Shown here: positions 34,653-43,077 of the stretch, piece after piece
Numbering within the stretch: the first letter of the stretch is position 1
Layout: each line of letters opens with the position of its first letter
Assembly: GCA_019636235.1 (NCBI GenBank)
Contig: JAHBXW010000010.1
Coordinates: 62,001 to 126,000, forward strand
Reading direction: 5' to 3'
DNA: 64,000 bases
DNA from: Planctomyces sp.
Lineage (GTDB): Bacteria > Planctomycetota > Planctomycetia > Planctomycetales > Planctomycetaceae
The notes under the pieces: model-generated
Seen by the model: only the letters and a program-made list of their open reading frames with translations
Told to the model about the DNA's origin: nothing
Databases searched by the model: none
Made by a program: the position numbers and the translations under genes

Positions 34653-36857
34653 TTATCCCAGAAGTCGACTGGAAAGGGCATACGTTCCCCACGCCGCCAG
34701 CCAGGCCAGCGCCGTCATGTAGACGAACGTGACGACCGGCCACGTCCAGCTTCCGGATTCCCGCCGGATCACCATCAGCGTCGCGCCGCACTGCGCGCAC
34801 AACGCGAAGAACACCATCACCGACAGCGCCACCGGCAGCGTGAACAACGGACGCCCGTCGGGCCAGGTCGCCGACTGCAGCGCCGACGCCAGGCTCGGAT
34901 CGTCGGCCTCGGTGTCTCCCCCCAGGCTGAAGATCGTCCCCAGCGAGGCCACCACCACCTCCCGCGCCGGGAACGAGGAGATCACCGCCACGCCGATCCG
35001 CCAGTCCCAGCCCAGCGGCGTGAAGACCGGTTCCACGGCCCGGCCCGCCCGGCCCAGGTAGCTGCTCTCGGTCAACGCCGCGCTCATGGCGTTGCGCTCC
35101 TCTTTCAGCGACGCCAGCGTCTCGTCGTCCTCGCCCGACTCCTCTTCGAGCCGTTCAATGCGGACGTCCAGGTCATGGACGGCCGATCGATCGCCCGGAA
35201 AGTAACCGGCCGCCCACACCAGCACGGTCGTGAAGAAGATCAGCGTCCCGGCCTCCTCGACAAATCGCCGCACCTGCGAAATCACCCGCTGCGCCACGAT
35301 CCACGGCGATGGCCACTTGTATTCCGGCAGCTCCATCACGAAGGGGGGCGTCGGCCCGCGAAACACCGTCTTCTTCAACAGCCAGGCGATCGGCACGGCC
35401 ACCACCGCGCCCAGCGAATACATCGCGAACAGCGTCAGGCCCTGCAGCGGAATCCAGCCGCCCGCCAGCGCGATCGCCGGCACGAACGCCCCGATCAGCA
35501 TCGTGTACACCGGCAGCCGCGCCGAGCAGCTCATCAGCGGAGCCACCAGCATGGTCGTCAACCGGTCCCGGCGGTTCTCAATCGCCCGCGTCGCCATGAT
35601 GCCCGGAATCGCGCATGCGAACGACGACATCAGCGGCAGGAACGATCGACCGCTGAGCCCCAGCCGCAGCATCAGCCGGTCGATCAGATACGCCGCCCGC
35701 GCCATGTACCCGCAGTCCTCCAGAAGCGCGATGAACAGGAACAACAGCCCGATCTGCGGAATGAACACCAGCACCGAGCCGACGCCCGCGACGATTCCAT
35801 CCACCAGCAGACTGCGGAGCATGCCCGGCGCCAGCGCGCTCGAAATCACCCCCGCCGCCGCTTCCTGCGCTCCCTCGACCGCCGACATCAACGGCTGGGC
35901 GGCCGTGTACACCGCCTGAAATACGAGAAACATGACGGCCAGGAAGATCAGCAGGCCGCTGGCCCAATGCGTAACGACCGCATCGATGCGATCCGTGGTC
36001 GCGCGCGGCGGAACAGCGGACTCCCGGACGACGCCATCCAGCTGCTGGCGGATCCAGGCGTAGCGGGAGATGGATTCGACGGCCGCCAGCCGCAGGCCCG
36101 CCTCGGCCAGCCGAGTCCGGGCGCCCTTCAGGCGCTCCGCAGTTTCTCGAGGTCCGCCGTGGATCAACCGCTGTTCCGCTTCCCCCTCGACATCCAGCAA
36201 CGCGCGCGTCGCAAGGAAGCCCTCGGTCGCGGTTCCCTGGCCGTCCAGCCAGCGGGCGAGTTCGTCGGCCTCCGCGCGGACGGGCTCGGGGAGAATGGCC
36301 GGAGCGTCGGCGGGAGGTTGTCCGGCCGCCTGAAGAATCGCGCCGCGGAGCTCCTCGAGCCCCACGCGATGATGGGCCGTCGTCGTGACGACCTGGACGC
36401 CCAGCCGAGAACTGAGTTCAGCGAGATTGATCTCCTGACCGTGCCGCGCGACGGCGTCCCACATGTTCAGGCACAGAACGATCGGAATCCGCAGCTCGCG
36501 GAGCTGCGTGAACAGAAACAGGTTACGCTCCAGGTTGGCGGCATCGACGATGCACACGATGACGTCCGGGCGGCCGACGTCGGCGACGCGGCCCAGGAGG
36601 ACGTCGACGGCCAGCATCTCATCCGGCGAGCGGGGCGCGAGGCTGTATGTTCCGGGCAGGTCGACGAGCCGGACGGAGCGTCCCTGAATGGACAGCCGCC
36701 CGACTTTCTTCTCGACGGTGCAGCCGGCGTAGTTGCCGATGCGCGTCTGCACTCCGGACAGGCCGGTGAACAGCGTGCTTTTGCCGGTGTTGGGATTCCC
36801 CAGCAGCGCGACGGTGAGCGGGGGGGCGATCGGGGGCGCGGCGACAGGTGCGGACAC
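34653..36857 (-). CDS. feoB: Ferrous iron transport protein B
   Basis: A 734-residue inner-membrane Fe(II) transporter. The N-terminal GTPase has G1 GNPNTGKST (residues 20-28), G3 DLPGTYSL, G4 LNMWD and a helical GDI-type region. The membrane part shows two Gate motifs, including SFLPLMSSFACAIPGIMATRAI, and about eight helices ending LAWLAAWGTYA. A coiled-coil-like acidic insert (residues ~550-590) lies between helices. Operon with feoA upstream (123-base gap) and the Cys-rich gene downstream. Regulation by iron is expected, but no Fur box is evident in the visible leader, which has been altered by a transposase unit upstream. Confidence 0.96.
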   Translation of the reverse strand: MSAPVAAPPIAPPLTVALLGNPNTGKSTLFTGLSGVQTRIGNYAGCTVEKKVGRLSIQGRSVRLVDLPGTYSLAPRSPDEMLAVDVLLGRVADVGRPDVIVCIVDAANLERNLFLFTQLRELRIPIVLCLNMWDAVARHGQEINLAELSSRLGVQVVTTTAHHRVGLEELRGAILQAAGQPPADAPAILPEPVRAEADELARWLDGQGTATEGFLATRALLDVEGEAEQRLIHGGPRETAERLKGARTRLAEAGLRLAAVESISRYAWIRQQLDGVVRESAVPPRATTDRIDAVVTHWASGLLIFLAVMFLVFQAVYTAAQPLMSAVEGAQEAAAGVISSALAPGMLRSLLVDGIVAGVGSVLVFIPQIGLLFLFIALLEDCGYMARAAYLIDRLMLRLGLSGRSFLPLMSSFACAIPGIMATRAIENRRDRLTTMLVAPLMSCSARLPVYTMLIGAFVPAIALAGGWIPLQGLTLFAMYSLGAVVAVPIAWLLKKTVFRGPTPPFVMELPEYKWPSPWIVAQRVISQVRRFVEEAGTLIFFTTVLVWAAGYFPGDRSAVHDLDVRIERLEEESGEDDETLASLKEERNAMSAALTESSYLGRAGRAVEPVFTPLGWDWRIGVAVISSFPAREVVVASLGTIFSLGGDTEADDPSLASALQSATWPDGRPLFTLPVALSVMVFFALCAQCGATLMVIRRESGSWTWPVVTFVYMTALAWLAAWGTYALSSRLLG

Positions 36858-36980
36858 GGGACGGTGCGCCGGGCCGAAGCCTGGCGTTCACAGGAGGAAA
36901 TTGAAGTCCAGGGGTTGGTCCGCGGGCTGGCTTCAGGCTGGCGGCAGGACGCAAGGCACTTGCGAATCAGCGGGGAGGGT

Positions 36981-37214
36981 TCATGTCGGCTGGATGGAGA
37001 CTCGCCGCGCTTCGGTAGCACGCAGCGAGAGTCGGAATCCGCGGACGAGGTATTCTCGAGGGTCCCCGAAGGGCGCCGCTCCCAGCACTTTGACGGGCGT
37101 GCCGTCGATCAGTCCCATTTCCATCAGTCGGACGGCGAGCGGATCTTCGCCTTCGACGTGCAGGATGGCGCCCTGAGCGCCGACAGGAAGCTGGTCGAGA
37201 GTGACGGGCGGCAT
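36981..37214 (-). CDS. feoA: Ferrous iron transport protein A
   Basis: A 77-residue SH3-like cytosolic protein that assists FeoB. It begins MPPVTLDQLPVGAQGAILHV and has the RLMEMGLIDGTPVKVLGAAPFGDP motif and a C-terminal beta strand (YLVRGFRLSLRATEARRV) of the family. It precedes feoB on the same strand. A 20-bp repeat copy lies 20 bases upstream of its start, so the natural promoter may have been displaced. Confidence 0.94.
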   Translation of the reverse strand: MPPVTLDQLPVGAQGAILHVEGEDPLAVRLMEMGLIDGTPVKVLGAAPFGDPREYLVRGFRLSLRATEARRVSIQPT

Positions 37215-37234
37215 GCCGAATTTGAGACGGTCCC

Positions 37235-37254
37235 CGCGGCTCCGTCAACTGGCG
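37235..37254. repeat. 20-bp direct repeat, left copy (bounds transposase unit)
   Basis: CGCGGCTCCGTCAACTGGCG, identical to 38207-38226, 972 bases apart. The two copies bracket the REP-associated transposase unit. Confidence 0.9.
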
Positions 37255-37263
37255 CGAGAGGTT

Positions 37264-37337
37264 TCCGTGTGGCACGTCCCTGAAGTGCCGTAAATGATCC
37301 TCCACGCCGAAGAACTTCACCGGCCTGAAGGGCGTGG
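37264..37337. repeat. Approx. 73-bp direct repeat, left copy
   Basis: TCCGTGTGGCACGTCC...CGGCCTGAAGGGCG. About 80% identical by eye to 38032-38106, in the same orientation, on the other side of the transposase gene. Confidence 0.8.
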
Positions 37338-37371
37338 AGAACGCCTTCGACGACATCCCGATCGCCCGTCG

Positions 37372-37989
37372 TCACACCTCGCCCCTTGTCGGCAGCGTTG
37401 GGTCAATCTCCACGCGCACTGGGCGAATCCCCGCGTACCATCGCGCGCTCGACCATTCCCACTCTTCCGGACGTTCACACAATCCGCGTCGGACCGGGTT
37501 CATGTGGAAATGCGTGATCATCGATTCGAGCGTCCGTGCCTGTTCCACGTTCCGGTCGAAACCGCCCCCCGGCTGCCAAAAGCGGCGGCGTGTGATGGCC
37601 CCTTCCTGAACCGTCAGCGTCCGCAGGAACTCCGGCGAGTGCTCGGCCAGCCACCGCATCGCCGGCCGGGCCGTGCGCTCCTTAATGGCGCCCAGAAATC
37701 GGCCAATCGAAACCTGAATCTCCCGCGGCCTGACGAGAAGATGCACATGCTCGGGCATGATCACCCACGCCCACAGGTCGACTGGCCAGCGCATTCGCGC
37801 CTCTTCCAGCGCCTGCAGAAACCACTCGCGCGTGCGGTCCTTGTCCAGGAGTCGCAAGCCACGAAAGCACGAAAACGTCAGTTCCCGAGGAGAACCATCG
37901 TCGCAGCGCTTGCGGCGCTTGCTGAAAAATGTCTGGCCCGCGCGGGGATCGCGGACGCGAATCGACTGGCCCTCGGTCGAGTGATTGAT
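37372..37989 (-). pseudogene. REP-associated tyrosine transposase (RAYT), decayed
   Basis: An IS200-like/Y1 transposase domain of the REP-associated class. Residues read back from 37860 show LTFSCFRG, then RLLDKDRTREWFLQ, the metal-binding PEHVHLLV (HUH) motif, RRFWQPGGGFDRNV, and the C-terminal EWEWSSARWYAG. Homology extends upstream of the first usable start (TTG at 37857) to about 37980, but no ATG, GTG or TTG opens that part and an in-frame TGA sits at 37990-37992. The usual YIHxNPV tyrosine position reads HFHMNPV, so the catalytic tyrosine seems replaced. It is therefore called a broken gene, bracketed by direct repeats. Confidence 0.78.
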
Positions 37990-38031
37990 TCACACAATTG
38001 TAACGATCTTCTCCATGACCACGCCCTTCCT

Positions 38032-38106
38032 TCGTGTGGCACGTCCTTGAAAGGCCGCAGATGGTTCTCCACGGCGAAGAACGTGATCGGCCTGAAGGGC
38101 GCGTGG
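38032..38106. repeat. Approx. 73-bp direct repeat, right copy
   Basis: Second copy of the TCGTGTGGCACGTCC...GGCCTGAAGGGCG element, 768 bases from the left one. Confidence 0.8.
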
Positions 38107-38206
38107 CGTGTGTCTGACTCGACCTTGCCACGCCCTTCGGGCTCTGAACGGCGCTCGGGCTGCGACGGTTTCCCAGCGCCCTCAGGGTCGTGCCACACAC
38201 TCGGAG

Positions 38207-38226
38207 CGCGGCTCCGTCAACTGGCG
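38207..38226. repeat. 20-bp direct repeat, right copy
   Basis: Same 20 bases as 37235-37254. It includes the stop codon of the response-regulator gene (38217-38219), so the last residues of that protein may be altered. Confidence 0.9.
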
Positions 38227-39137
38227 TTGCAGAGTTCCCGCGCGGGCGATCGCTCCGATCGCACCAGCTTTGTCAGCGTCACCTCGTTCCCCGAGGGGTT
38301 GTACTCGACGCGGTCCATGAAGGTCCGCATCAGCAGCACGCCCCGGCCGCTCGAGCGTTCGATGTTCCGCGGGTCGCAGGGGTCGGGCAGCGACCTGGGG
38401 TTGAAGCCCTGCCCCTCGTCTCGAATGACGTACCGCACGCCCGAGGGGGACAGATCGACCTGCACCTGGACGCGGCGATCGCGATACGGCGTCGCCTTCG
38501 CCCGTTGCCGCGCCGTCTCGTAGTACAGTGCGTAGTCGTGTTCGCGGAGTTCCGAGCTGACCTCCAGATTGCCGTGGTACGCGGCGTTGAGCAGCGCCTC
38601 CTCGAGCGCCACGCCGATTCGCAGACGGTCCGCCTCGCTGAACAGCGCGAGTTCCTGAAGGAACGTCTGCAGCTCGCCAACCAGCGCCGTGAGCAACGCT
38701 GGATCGTTGCCCAGCACGTATTCGCAGCGCATGGTTTGCAGGCAGCGCCGCAGAGTGGCCTTCTGACGGCGCTCGCCAGCGATCGCCAGCACGCGCTCGA
38801 CCGTGTCGGGCAGCAGGCTGAGTTCCCCCTTGGGAACGTAACTGGCCGCGCCCGCCTCCAGCGCCTGAACGGCGACCGATTCGCTGCCCTGGCCGGTCAT
38901 CAACACGACAGGCAGCAGTGGAAAGTCGCGCGACAGCGCACGGACGAGTTCCAGCCCGTCGAGTTCCGGCATCTGCAGGTCGGTGACCACGACGTCCGGA
39001 ATCCGACCGCGGATCAACATCAGCGCTTCGGCGCCGTTCTCAGCGAACTGCAGGTTCCACTCCCCGGAGCGTTCCAGAAGACCCCCGGCTCTCCGGCGAT
39101 CCACGAGGGAGTCATCAACAACGAGAACGGCTGTCAT
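38217..39137 (-). CDS. Response regulator fused to RsbW-like ATPase/anti-sigma kinase domain
   Basis: A 306-residue cytosolic signalling protein. Residues 1-120 are a receiver domain with VLVVDDS, phosphoacceptor Asp53 in VTDLQMPELDG, and lysine in SYVPKGEL. Residues ~150-295 are a HATPase_c domain of the RsbW/SpoIIAB kind: RIGVALEEALLNAAYHGN (N-box), RYVIRDEGQGFNPRSLPDP (G1) and GRGVLLMRTFMDRVEYN (G2). Such fusions act as phosphorylation-controlled anti-sigma or serine kinases for STAS proteins; no STAS partner is nearby, but the ECF sigma gene starts 370 bases away divergently. Its C-terminus overlaps a 20-bp repeat, so the final few residues (ARELCNAS) may be recent. Confidence 0.9.
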   Translation of the reverse strand: MTAVLVVDDSLVDRRRAGGLLERSGEWNLQFAENGAEALMLIRGRIPDVVVTDLQMPELDGLELVRALSRDFPLLPVVLMTGQGSESVAVQALEAGAASYVPKGELSLLPDTVERVLAIAGERRQKATLRRCLQTMRCEYVLGNDPALLTALVGELQTFLQELALFSEADRLRIGVALEEALLNAAYHGNLEVSSELREHDYALYYETARQRAKATPYRDRRVQVQVDLSPSGVRYVIRDEGQGFNPRSLPDPCDPRNIERSSGRGVLLMRTFMDRVEYNPSGNEVTLTKLVRSERSPARELCNAS

Positions 39138-39506
39138 GGCGAGCGTCTTCGCAGCGTGTCCGAACTCGTAACCGCTTCACAAAGTTCACCATACTTGGGC
39201 GGCTGGCGATTGCCAAGCCGCGAAAACTGAGCAAGCCTGCGCGTTTCTTCCGCGACCGAGGGCTGACCTTTGCGATTCTCGGAATCTTTCCGATGGACGG
39301 ACGGAAAACGCCGGGAGTGTGCCGCCCCGGGAGAAGACTTTCCCTGAGCCGCGAAGACTCTCCGTGCGGCACGCAGGGTTTTCCCGCGATTGGAGTGAAT
39401 CCCCGCCAGCGCCCGTGTAAGGCCGCTGGAGCGGCTCCGTATTGCTGTTTGCAGGGAGGGTTCTTGTCGACGAGCGACATCACTCCCTCCCCAGACCGGC
39501 GACTCC
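39138..39506. other. Divergent promoter region
   Basis: Gene-free 369 bases between the response-regulator and ECF sigma genes. Nothing specific is recognised. The run TGCAGGGAGGGTT at about 39452-39464 is the best purine-rich tract but lies too far from the ATG to be a ribosome site. Confidence 0.4.
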
Positions 39507-40097
39507 ATGCCTCAGACTCGACCCTCGCTGCTGTTGCGGATGCGACGCCCCGAGGATGGGCTCGCCTGGGCGGAGTTTGACGGACAGTACCGTCCCTTTC
39601 TGCTTCGCGTCGCGACGCGCTCGGGCGTGACACTGTCGGATGCCGTCGACGTCGTGCAGGACGTCTTCGTGTCGATCGTCCGCGCGCTGCCCGGATTCAC
39701 CTACGACCCCCGCCGCGGCCGGTTTCGAGCGTGGCTCGCCCGGCTGACCCGCAACGCCGCGGTCGACTGGCGCCGGGGCCGCACGAAACTGCAGCGGGCA
39801 GCCGACCGGTTCGCTGAACGTCAGCCCCCCGCATCGCCGGCTCTGGAAGACAACGCATTGGAAGCCGAGGACCTGTCGAGCCATGCCGCCCTGCATGCGG
39901 CGATCGAATCGCTCCGCCGGTCAAGTCGCCACGACAGCTGGCGGTGCTTCGAGCAGCACCTGCTGCGGGGTCGTCCGGCCCGGGACGTCGCCTCGGAACT
40001 CGGCGTCACCGCAAATTCCGTGTACGTCAATGCGTCGCGGATGCTCGTGCGACTGCGGCGCAGCTTGCGGTCTGAACCGGGAGTTCCCCGCCGATGA
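39507..40097 (+). CDS. ECF-type RNA polymerase sigma factor
   Basis: A 196-residue sigma-70 family protein. Region 2 spans ~15-85 (WAEFDGQYRPFLLRVATRSGV, DVVQDVFVSIVRALPGFTYDPRRGRFRAWLARLTRNAAVDWRR) and region 4 is near 150-185 (CFEQHLLRGRPARDVASELGVTANSVYVNASRMLVRLRR). It lacks regions 1 and 3, as for ECF factors. The stop overlaps the start of a Ser/Thr kinase gene as ATGA, the arrangement described for planctomycete ECF groups linked to kinases. A kinase with an N-terminal H-x3-C-x2-C motif could serve as its anti-sigma regulator. Confidence 0.92.
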   Translation: MPQTRPSLLLRMRRPEDGLAWAEFDGQYRPFLLRVATRSGVTLSDAVDVVQDVFVSIVRALPGFTYDPRRGRFRAWLARLTRNAAVDWRRGRTKLQRAADRFAERQPPASPALEDNALEAEDLSSHAALHAAIESLRRSSRHDSWRCFEQHLLRGRPARDVASELGVTANSVYVNASRMLVRLRRSLRSEPGVPRR

Positions 40098-41656
40098 TCG
40101 CCACGCGCAGGTGCCCGAAGGATCGCGATCTCTGGCCGGTGATCATCGGCGATGAACCGCCTGCGCGACTGGCCGCGCACGCCGCCCGCTGTTCGCGCTG
40201 CCGGACGCGCGTCGAGCGTCGCCGCGCCGAAGTGACGCATCTCCGAGATCATTTTCGCGCGTGCGCGCCCGCGGTCGGCGCTCGCGTGGGTCGATATCGG
40301 ATCGTCGACAGGCTCGGAGCCGGCGGCCAGTCGGTCGTTTCGCTGGCCTGGCATCCCACGCTGAGCTGCCACGTCGCCCTGAAGCAGATTCGCTGCGATG
40401 CGCCGGACTCCGCCGGACGCGCCCGCCTGCAGGCCGAAGGGGAGTGCCTGGCGCGACTGCGGCTGCCCGGCCTGGCGGCGGTTCTGGATTTCGACTTTGA
40501 CGACGACCGGCCATTTCTGGTCCTGGAATGGATCCGCGGCACGACGCTCGCCGCGGCGCGCGACCGCCTGACGATTCTCGACATCGCGCGGATCATCCGC
40601 GACCTCGCGCTGATCGTCGCCGCCGTGCACGCCGCAGGTCTGATTCATCTGGACCTCAAGCCCGAGAACGTCATGCTGACCGACGCCGGCCTGCTGAAGC
40701 TGATCGATTTCGGATTGGCGCGGCGGCTCTCTGACGCCGTCAGCGACTCGCCGGCCGAGTCCCCTGTCGGCGGCACGCCCGGCTACATCGCCCCCGAAGC
40801 CTGGAGAGCCGGAGACCGCCGCAATGAGGGAGCGGATGTCTACGGCCTGGGCGCCATTCTGCACTTCCTGCTGACAGGCCGGCCTCCGGGCGAGCCGGAG
40901 CCCCCTCCGCGCGACGGCTCCGTTCCGTCCATGACGATTCGCCGCTGTCGACGGTTCCGCCAGTTGTGGGCCATCAGCGTCCGGGCCCTCTCGGCTGCCC
41001 CCCAGGACCGGCCGCCCTCGGCGCTGGCCTTCGCGCGGGAAGTGGACCGCGCGCTGGCGCCCCGACGTTGGCGCTGGCCGCTGGTTGCCGTCGCGCTGGC
41101 CGCCGCCGGTCTGGCAGCTCTGGGGTTCTCGCGGGCGAACCCGCCGCGCCCCGCGCGGATGTCCGTCTCCGTCGAGCGCGCCGGTTTCAGCCTGCCGCTT
41201 TTCAGTCGAGGCCCCGTGCGCCTGGGCGACAGCCTCCGCATCGGGATCGATGCGCCGGCCGCTTGGCCAGGGGTGCTGCTCGCGCGGACGCCCTGTGGCC
41301 GAGTGCTCCAACTGGCGCCGCTCGCCGCCGAGAGCAACGGCTCGAGAGCGAAGCTGCGCTGTCCCCCCTGGGGGCCGGGGATCCGTCTGCGGGACGAGCC
41401 GGGCGTGTACGTCCTGATCTATCTGCCAGCGTCCGCCGCCGGGTACGCCGCCCGCACGGCGCTGGCCGCGATTCAGCCGCCGCCGCTTGCGGCTGACGAG
41501 TCGATCGCCTGGGAATCAGGAGACGCCGCCGCCTGGCGGGACGGCGACGAGCAGCCTCGCGCGACGCCTGCGGCGCAGCAATGGTGGGACACCCTCGGCG
41601 ACCGGTTTGGGGAAGCATCCTCGGCGTCCGCCGGCATCGCCTTTCACGTTCACTGA
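40094..41656 (+). CDS. Ser/Thr protein kinase with anti-sigma-like Zn motif and membrane helix
   Basis: A 520-residue protein. Residues 29-36 carry HAARCSRC, an H-x3-C-x2-C zinc motif like that of ZAS anti-sigma factors. The kinase domain (residues ~68-320) has glycine loop RLGAGGQS, Lys97 in VALKQI, catalytic HLDLKPEN (Asp187; the usual Arg is Leu) and DFGLA (Asp205). The sequence GTPGYIAPEAW is an activation-segment motif. A membrane helix (WPLVAVALAAAGLAALGF) follows, with a ~170-residue extracytoplasmic part. It is coupled 4 bases to the ECF sigma gene and 1 base (TGATG) to the next, so the three are cotranslated. Signal detected outside is unknown. Confidence 0.92.
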   Translation: MIATRRCPKDRDLWPVIIGDEPPARLAAHAARCSRCRTRVERRRAEVTHLRDHFRACAPAVGARVGRYRIVDRLGAGGQSVVSLAWHPTLSCHVALKQIRCDAPDSAGRARLQAEGECLARLRLPGLAAVLDFDFDDDRPFLVLEWIRGTTLAAARDRLTILDIARIIRDLALIVAAVHAAGLIHLDLKPENVMLTDAGLLKLIDFGLARRLSDAVSDSPAESPVGGTPGYIAPEAWRAGDRRNEGADVYGLGAILHFLLTGRPPGEPEPPPRDGSVPSMTIRRCRRFRQLWAISVRALSAAPQDRPPSALAFAREVDRALAPRRWRWPLVAVALAAAGLAALGFSRANPPRPARMSVSVERAGFSLPLFSRGPVRLGDSLRIGIDAPAAWPGVLLARTPCGRVLQLAPLAAESNGSRAKLRCPPWGPGIRLRDEPGVYVLIYLPASAAGYAARTALAAIQPPPLAADESIAWESGDAAAWRDGDEQPRATPAAQQWWDTLGDRFGEASSASAGIAFHVH

Positions 41657-42117
41657 TGAACGCTCCGATGCCGACACGCGAACTGCTGGACAGGCTCCGA
41701 CGACTCGTGCCGATTCGTGACTGCCCCGCGTTCCCGCCCGGTCTCGTGATTCAGCTCGATGCGACGTCCCGCGGTCTGCGGATCGCCGCGGGCACGGACG
41801 GTTCGCGCGGAGCGCAGCCGGCGACGAGGACACTGCGTCCCCGCGGCGCGACGGTTCGGGTCACGCGCTGGCTGCTGAGCCGAGACGCGGACGTGGCCTG
41901 TCTGGCGGCGGAGGCGCGGCGATTCGCAGAGTTCGCCGCAAGACGCCCTTGGTCGGCGACCGTCCTCCGCGCGCTGCCGCTGTATGGCGCGGCCCTCGCG
42001 GCCGAGCGGGATCGCCAGGCGCTGGAGTTGCTGCGCCGCGAAATCGACGCCGCGGCCCGTCGCCAGCGCCGCACATTCCGGGCTGCGGTGCGGCGCGCGC
42101 TCGAGCGGAATCGATGA
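41656..42117 (+). CDS. Hypothetical protein of the sigma-kinase operon
   Basis: A 153-residue, strongly basic protein starting MNAPMPTRELLDRLRRLVP. It is Arg/Ala-rich with a helical C-terminal half (AAERDRQALELLRREIDAAARRQRRTFRAAVRRALERN) and a few beta strands before it. No domain is recognised. The ATG overlaps the kinase stop by one base (TGATG), so it is translated with sigma factor and kinase and probably belongs to the same signalling unit. The composition is typical enough of the genome that a spurious reading cannot be wholly excluded. Confidence 0.65.
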   Translation: MNAPMPTRELLDRLRRLVPIRDCPAFPPGLVIQLDATSRGLRIAAGTDGSRGAQPATRTLRPRGATVRVTRWLLSRDADVACLAAEARRFAEFAARRPWSATVLRALPLYGAALAAERDRQALELLRREIDAAARRQRRTFRAAVRRALERNR

Positions 42118-42232
42118 GCGTTTCAGCCCGCACTGTTCCGCAATGCAGAGCCGCCGCGAACAGAAATTCAAGGCCCCGCGTACGAGTGCGGAATTGCGAC
42201 AGGCGTCTCGGGATGCGGAACGTCCGCCGGCG

Positions 42233-42793
42233 TCACTTTGGCGTCGCCGTTTCCGTCTTCTGGTCCGCGTCCGGGCTGACGGGCGGCGTCTCCGGTTCGT
42301 CGAACCGCAGGTCGATGATCGGCGTGTCCGGCGGGAGCCGAATCCGGTTCAGGTCGACGATCTCGCCATCCACCGCCACCTCCAGGTAGCGCGTCCACAT
42401 CCAGCGATCATGCACGCTCGTTGCGCGGTCGATCGGCTTCTCGGCCTGGCGGCTGTCGCGGGGCGGGGCGTGCACCAGCACTCCGGCGGGAATTTCGCCA
42501 AAATGCCAGTGCGTCATCGGGCTCTTCCGCAGAATGATGGGCGCGCCCGGGCTCTTCACCTTCAGCAGATGCGGCCAGGCCCGCTCGAACTCCTCGCGAC
42601 TCTGAAAGACCAGCAGGTGCTTCTCCAGTTCGACAAGTCCTCCGATGATGGTGCGGGACTGCCCCCGCAGCGAGTCGAGTTCCGCCGGCCAGTCCTTCGA
42701 CCACGCGCCCACGTCGGAAACGCTCCAGTCCGCCCGCAGGAGCGAAGCGGTCACGAGCGCCAGAGCGCCCAGCGGAATCATGAGACGTTTCAT
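42233..42793 (-). CDS. Hypothetical secreted protein
   Basis: A 186-residue protein with a signal peptide (MKRLMIPLGALALVTASLLRA). The body contains WSKDWPAELDSLRGQSRTIIGGLVELEKHLLVFQSREEFERAWPHLLKV and a beta-rich KSPMTHWHFGEIPAGVLVHAPP segment, ending in a Pro/Asp-rich tail. No named domain is recognised. The ATG at 42793 gives a standard signal; an in-frame start 75 bases upstream would precede it with Arg/Pro. It is the only gene on its strand here and probably monocistronic. Confidence 0.75.
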   Translation of the reverse strand: MKRLMIPLGALALVTASLLRADWSVSDVGAWSKDWPAELDSLRGQSRTIIGGLVELEKHLLVFQSREEFERAWPHLLKVKSPGAPIILRKSPMTHWHFGEIPAGVLVHAPPRDSRQAEKPIDRATSVHDRWMWTRYLEVAVDGEIVDLNRIRLPPDTPIIDLRFDEPETPPVSPDADQKTETATPK

Positions 42794-43077
42794 TGTCGAT
42801 GCTCGCGCTGGCGGACGGATTCCCCTCGGACAACCTCCCCGCGGCAACGACGGTTTCGAGGCCGCCACGTTTAGGTCAAATGTCCGCCAGCTCGTCCGAA
42901 AATCCGAGATTCCAGTGGTTGGTCGCCAATCCGGGCTGTGGAACAGTTTGAGGATTCGGACGTTGCGAAATGCGTCCCCCGGTTGTCGGCGTCACTGCAA
43001 CCGCTGTAAAACTGATGGTCCGTCCGTGGTCCGCCGCGGGCCGTCCCGCCTTGCTTCCCCGCCCAGGTTTGCCCGAC

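Noticed and set aside
37878-38216. Small open frames flanking the RAYT
   Set aside because: They read through direct repeats and other frames of the transposase; no protein family resemblance.
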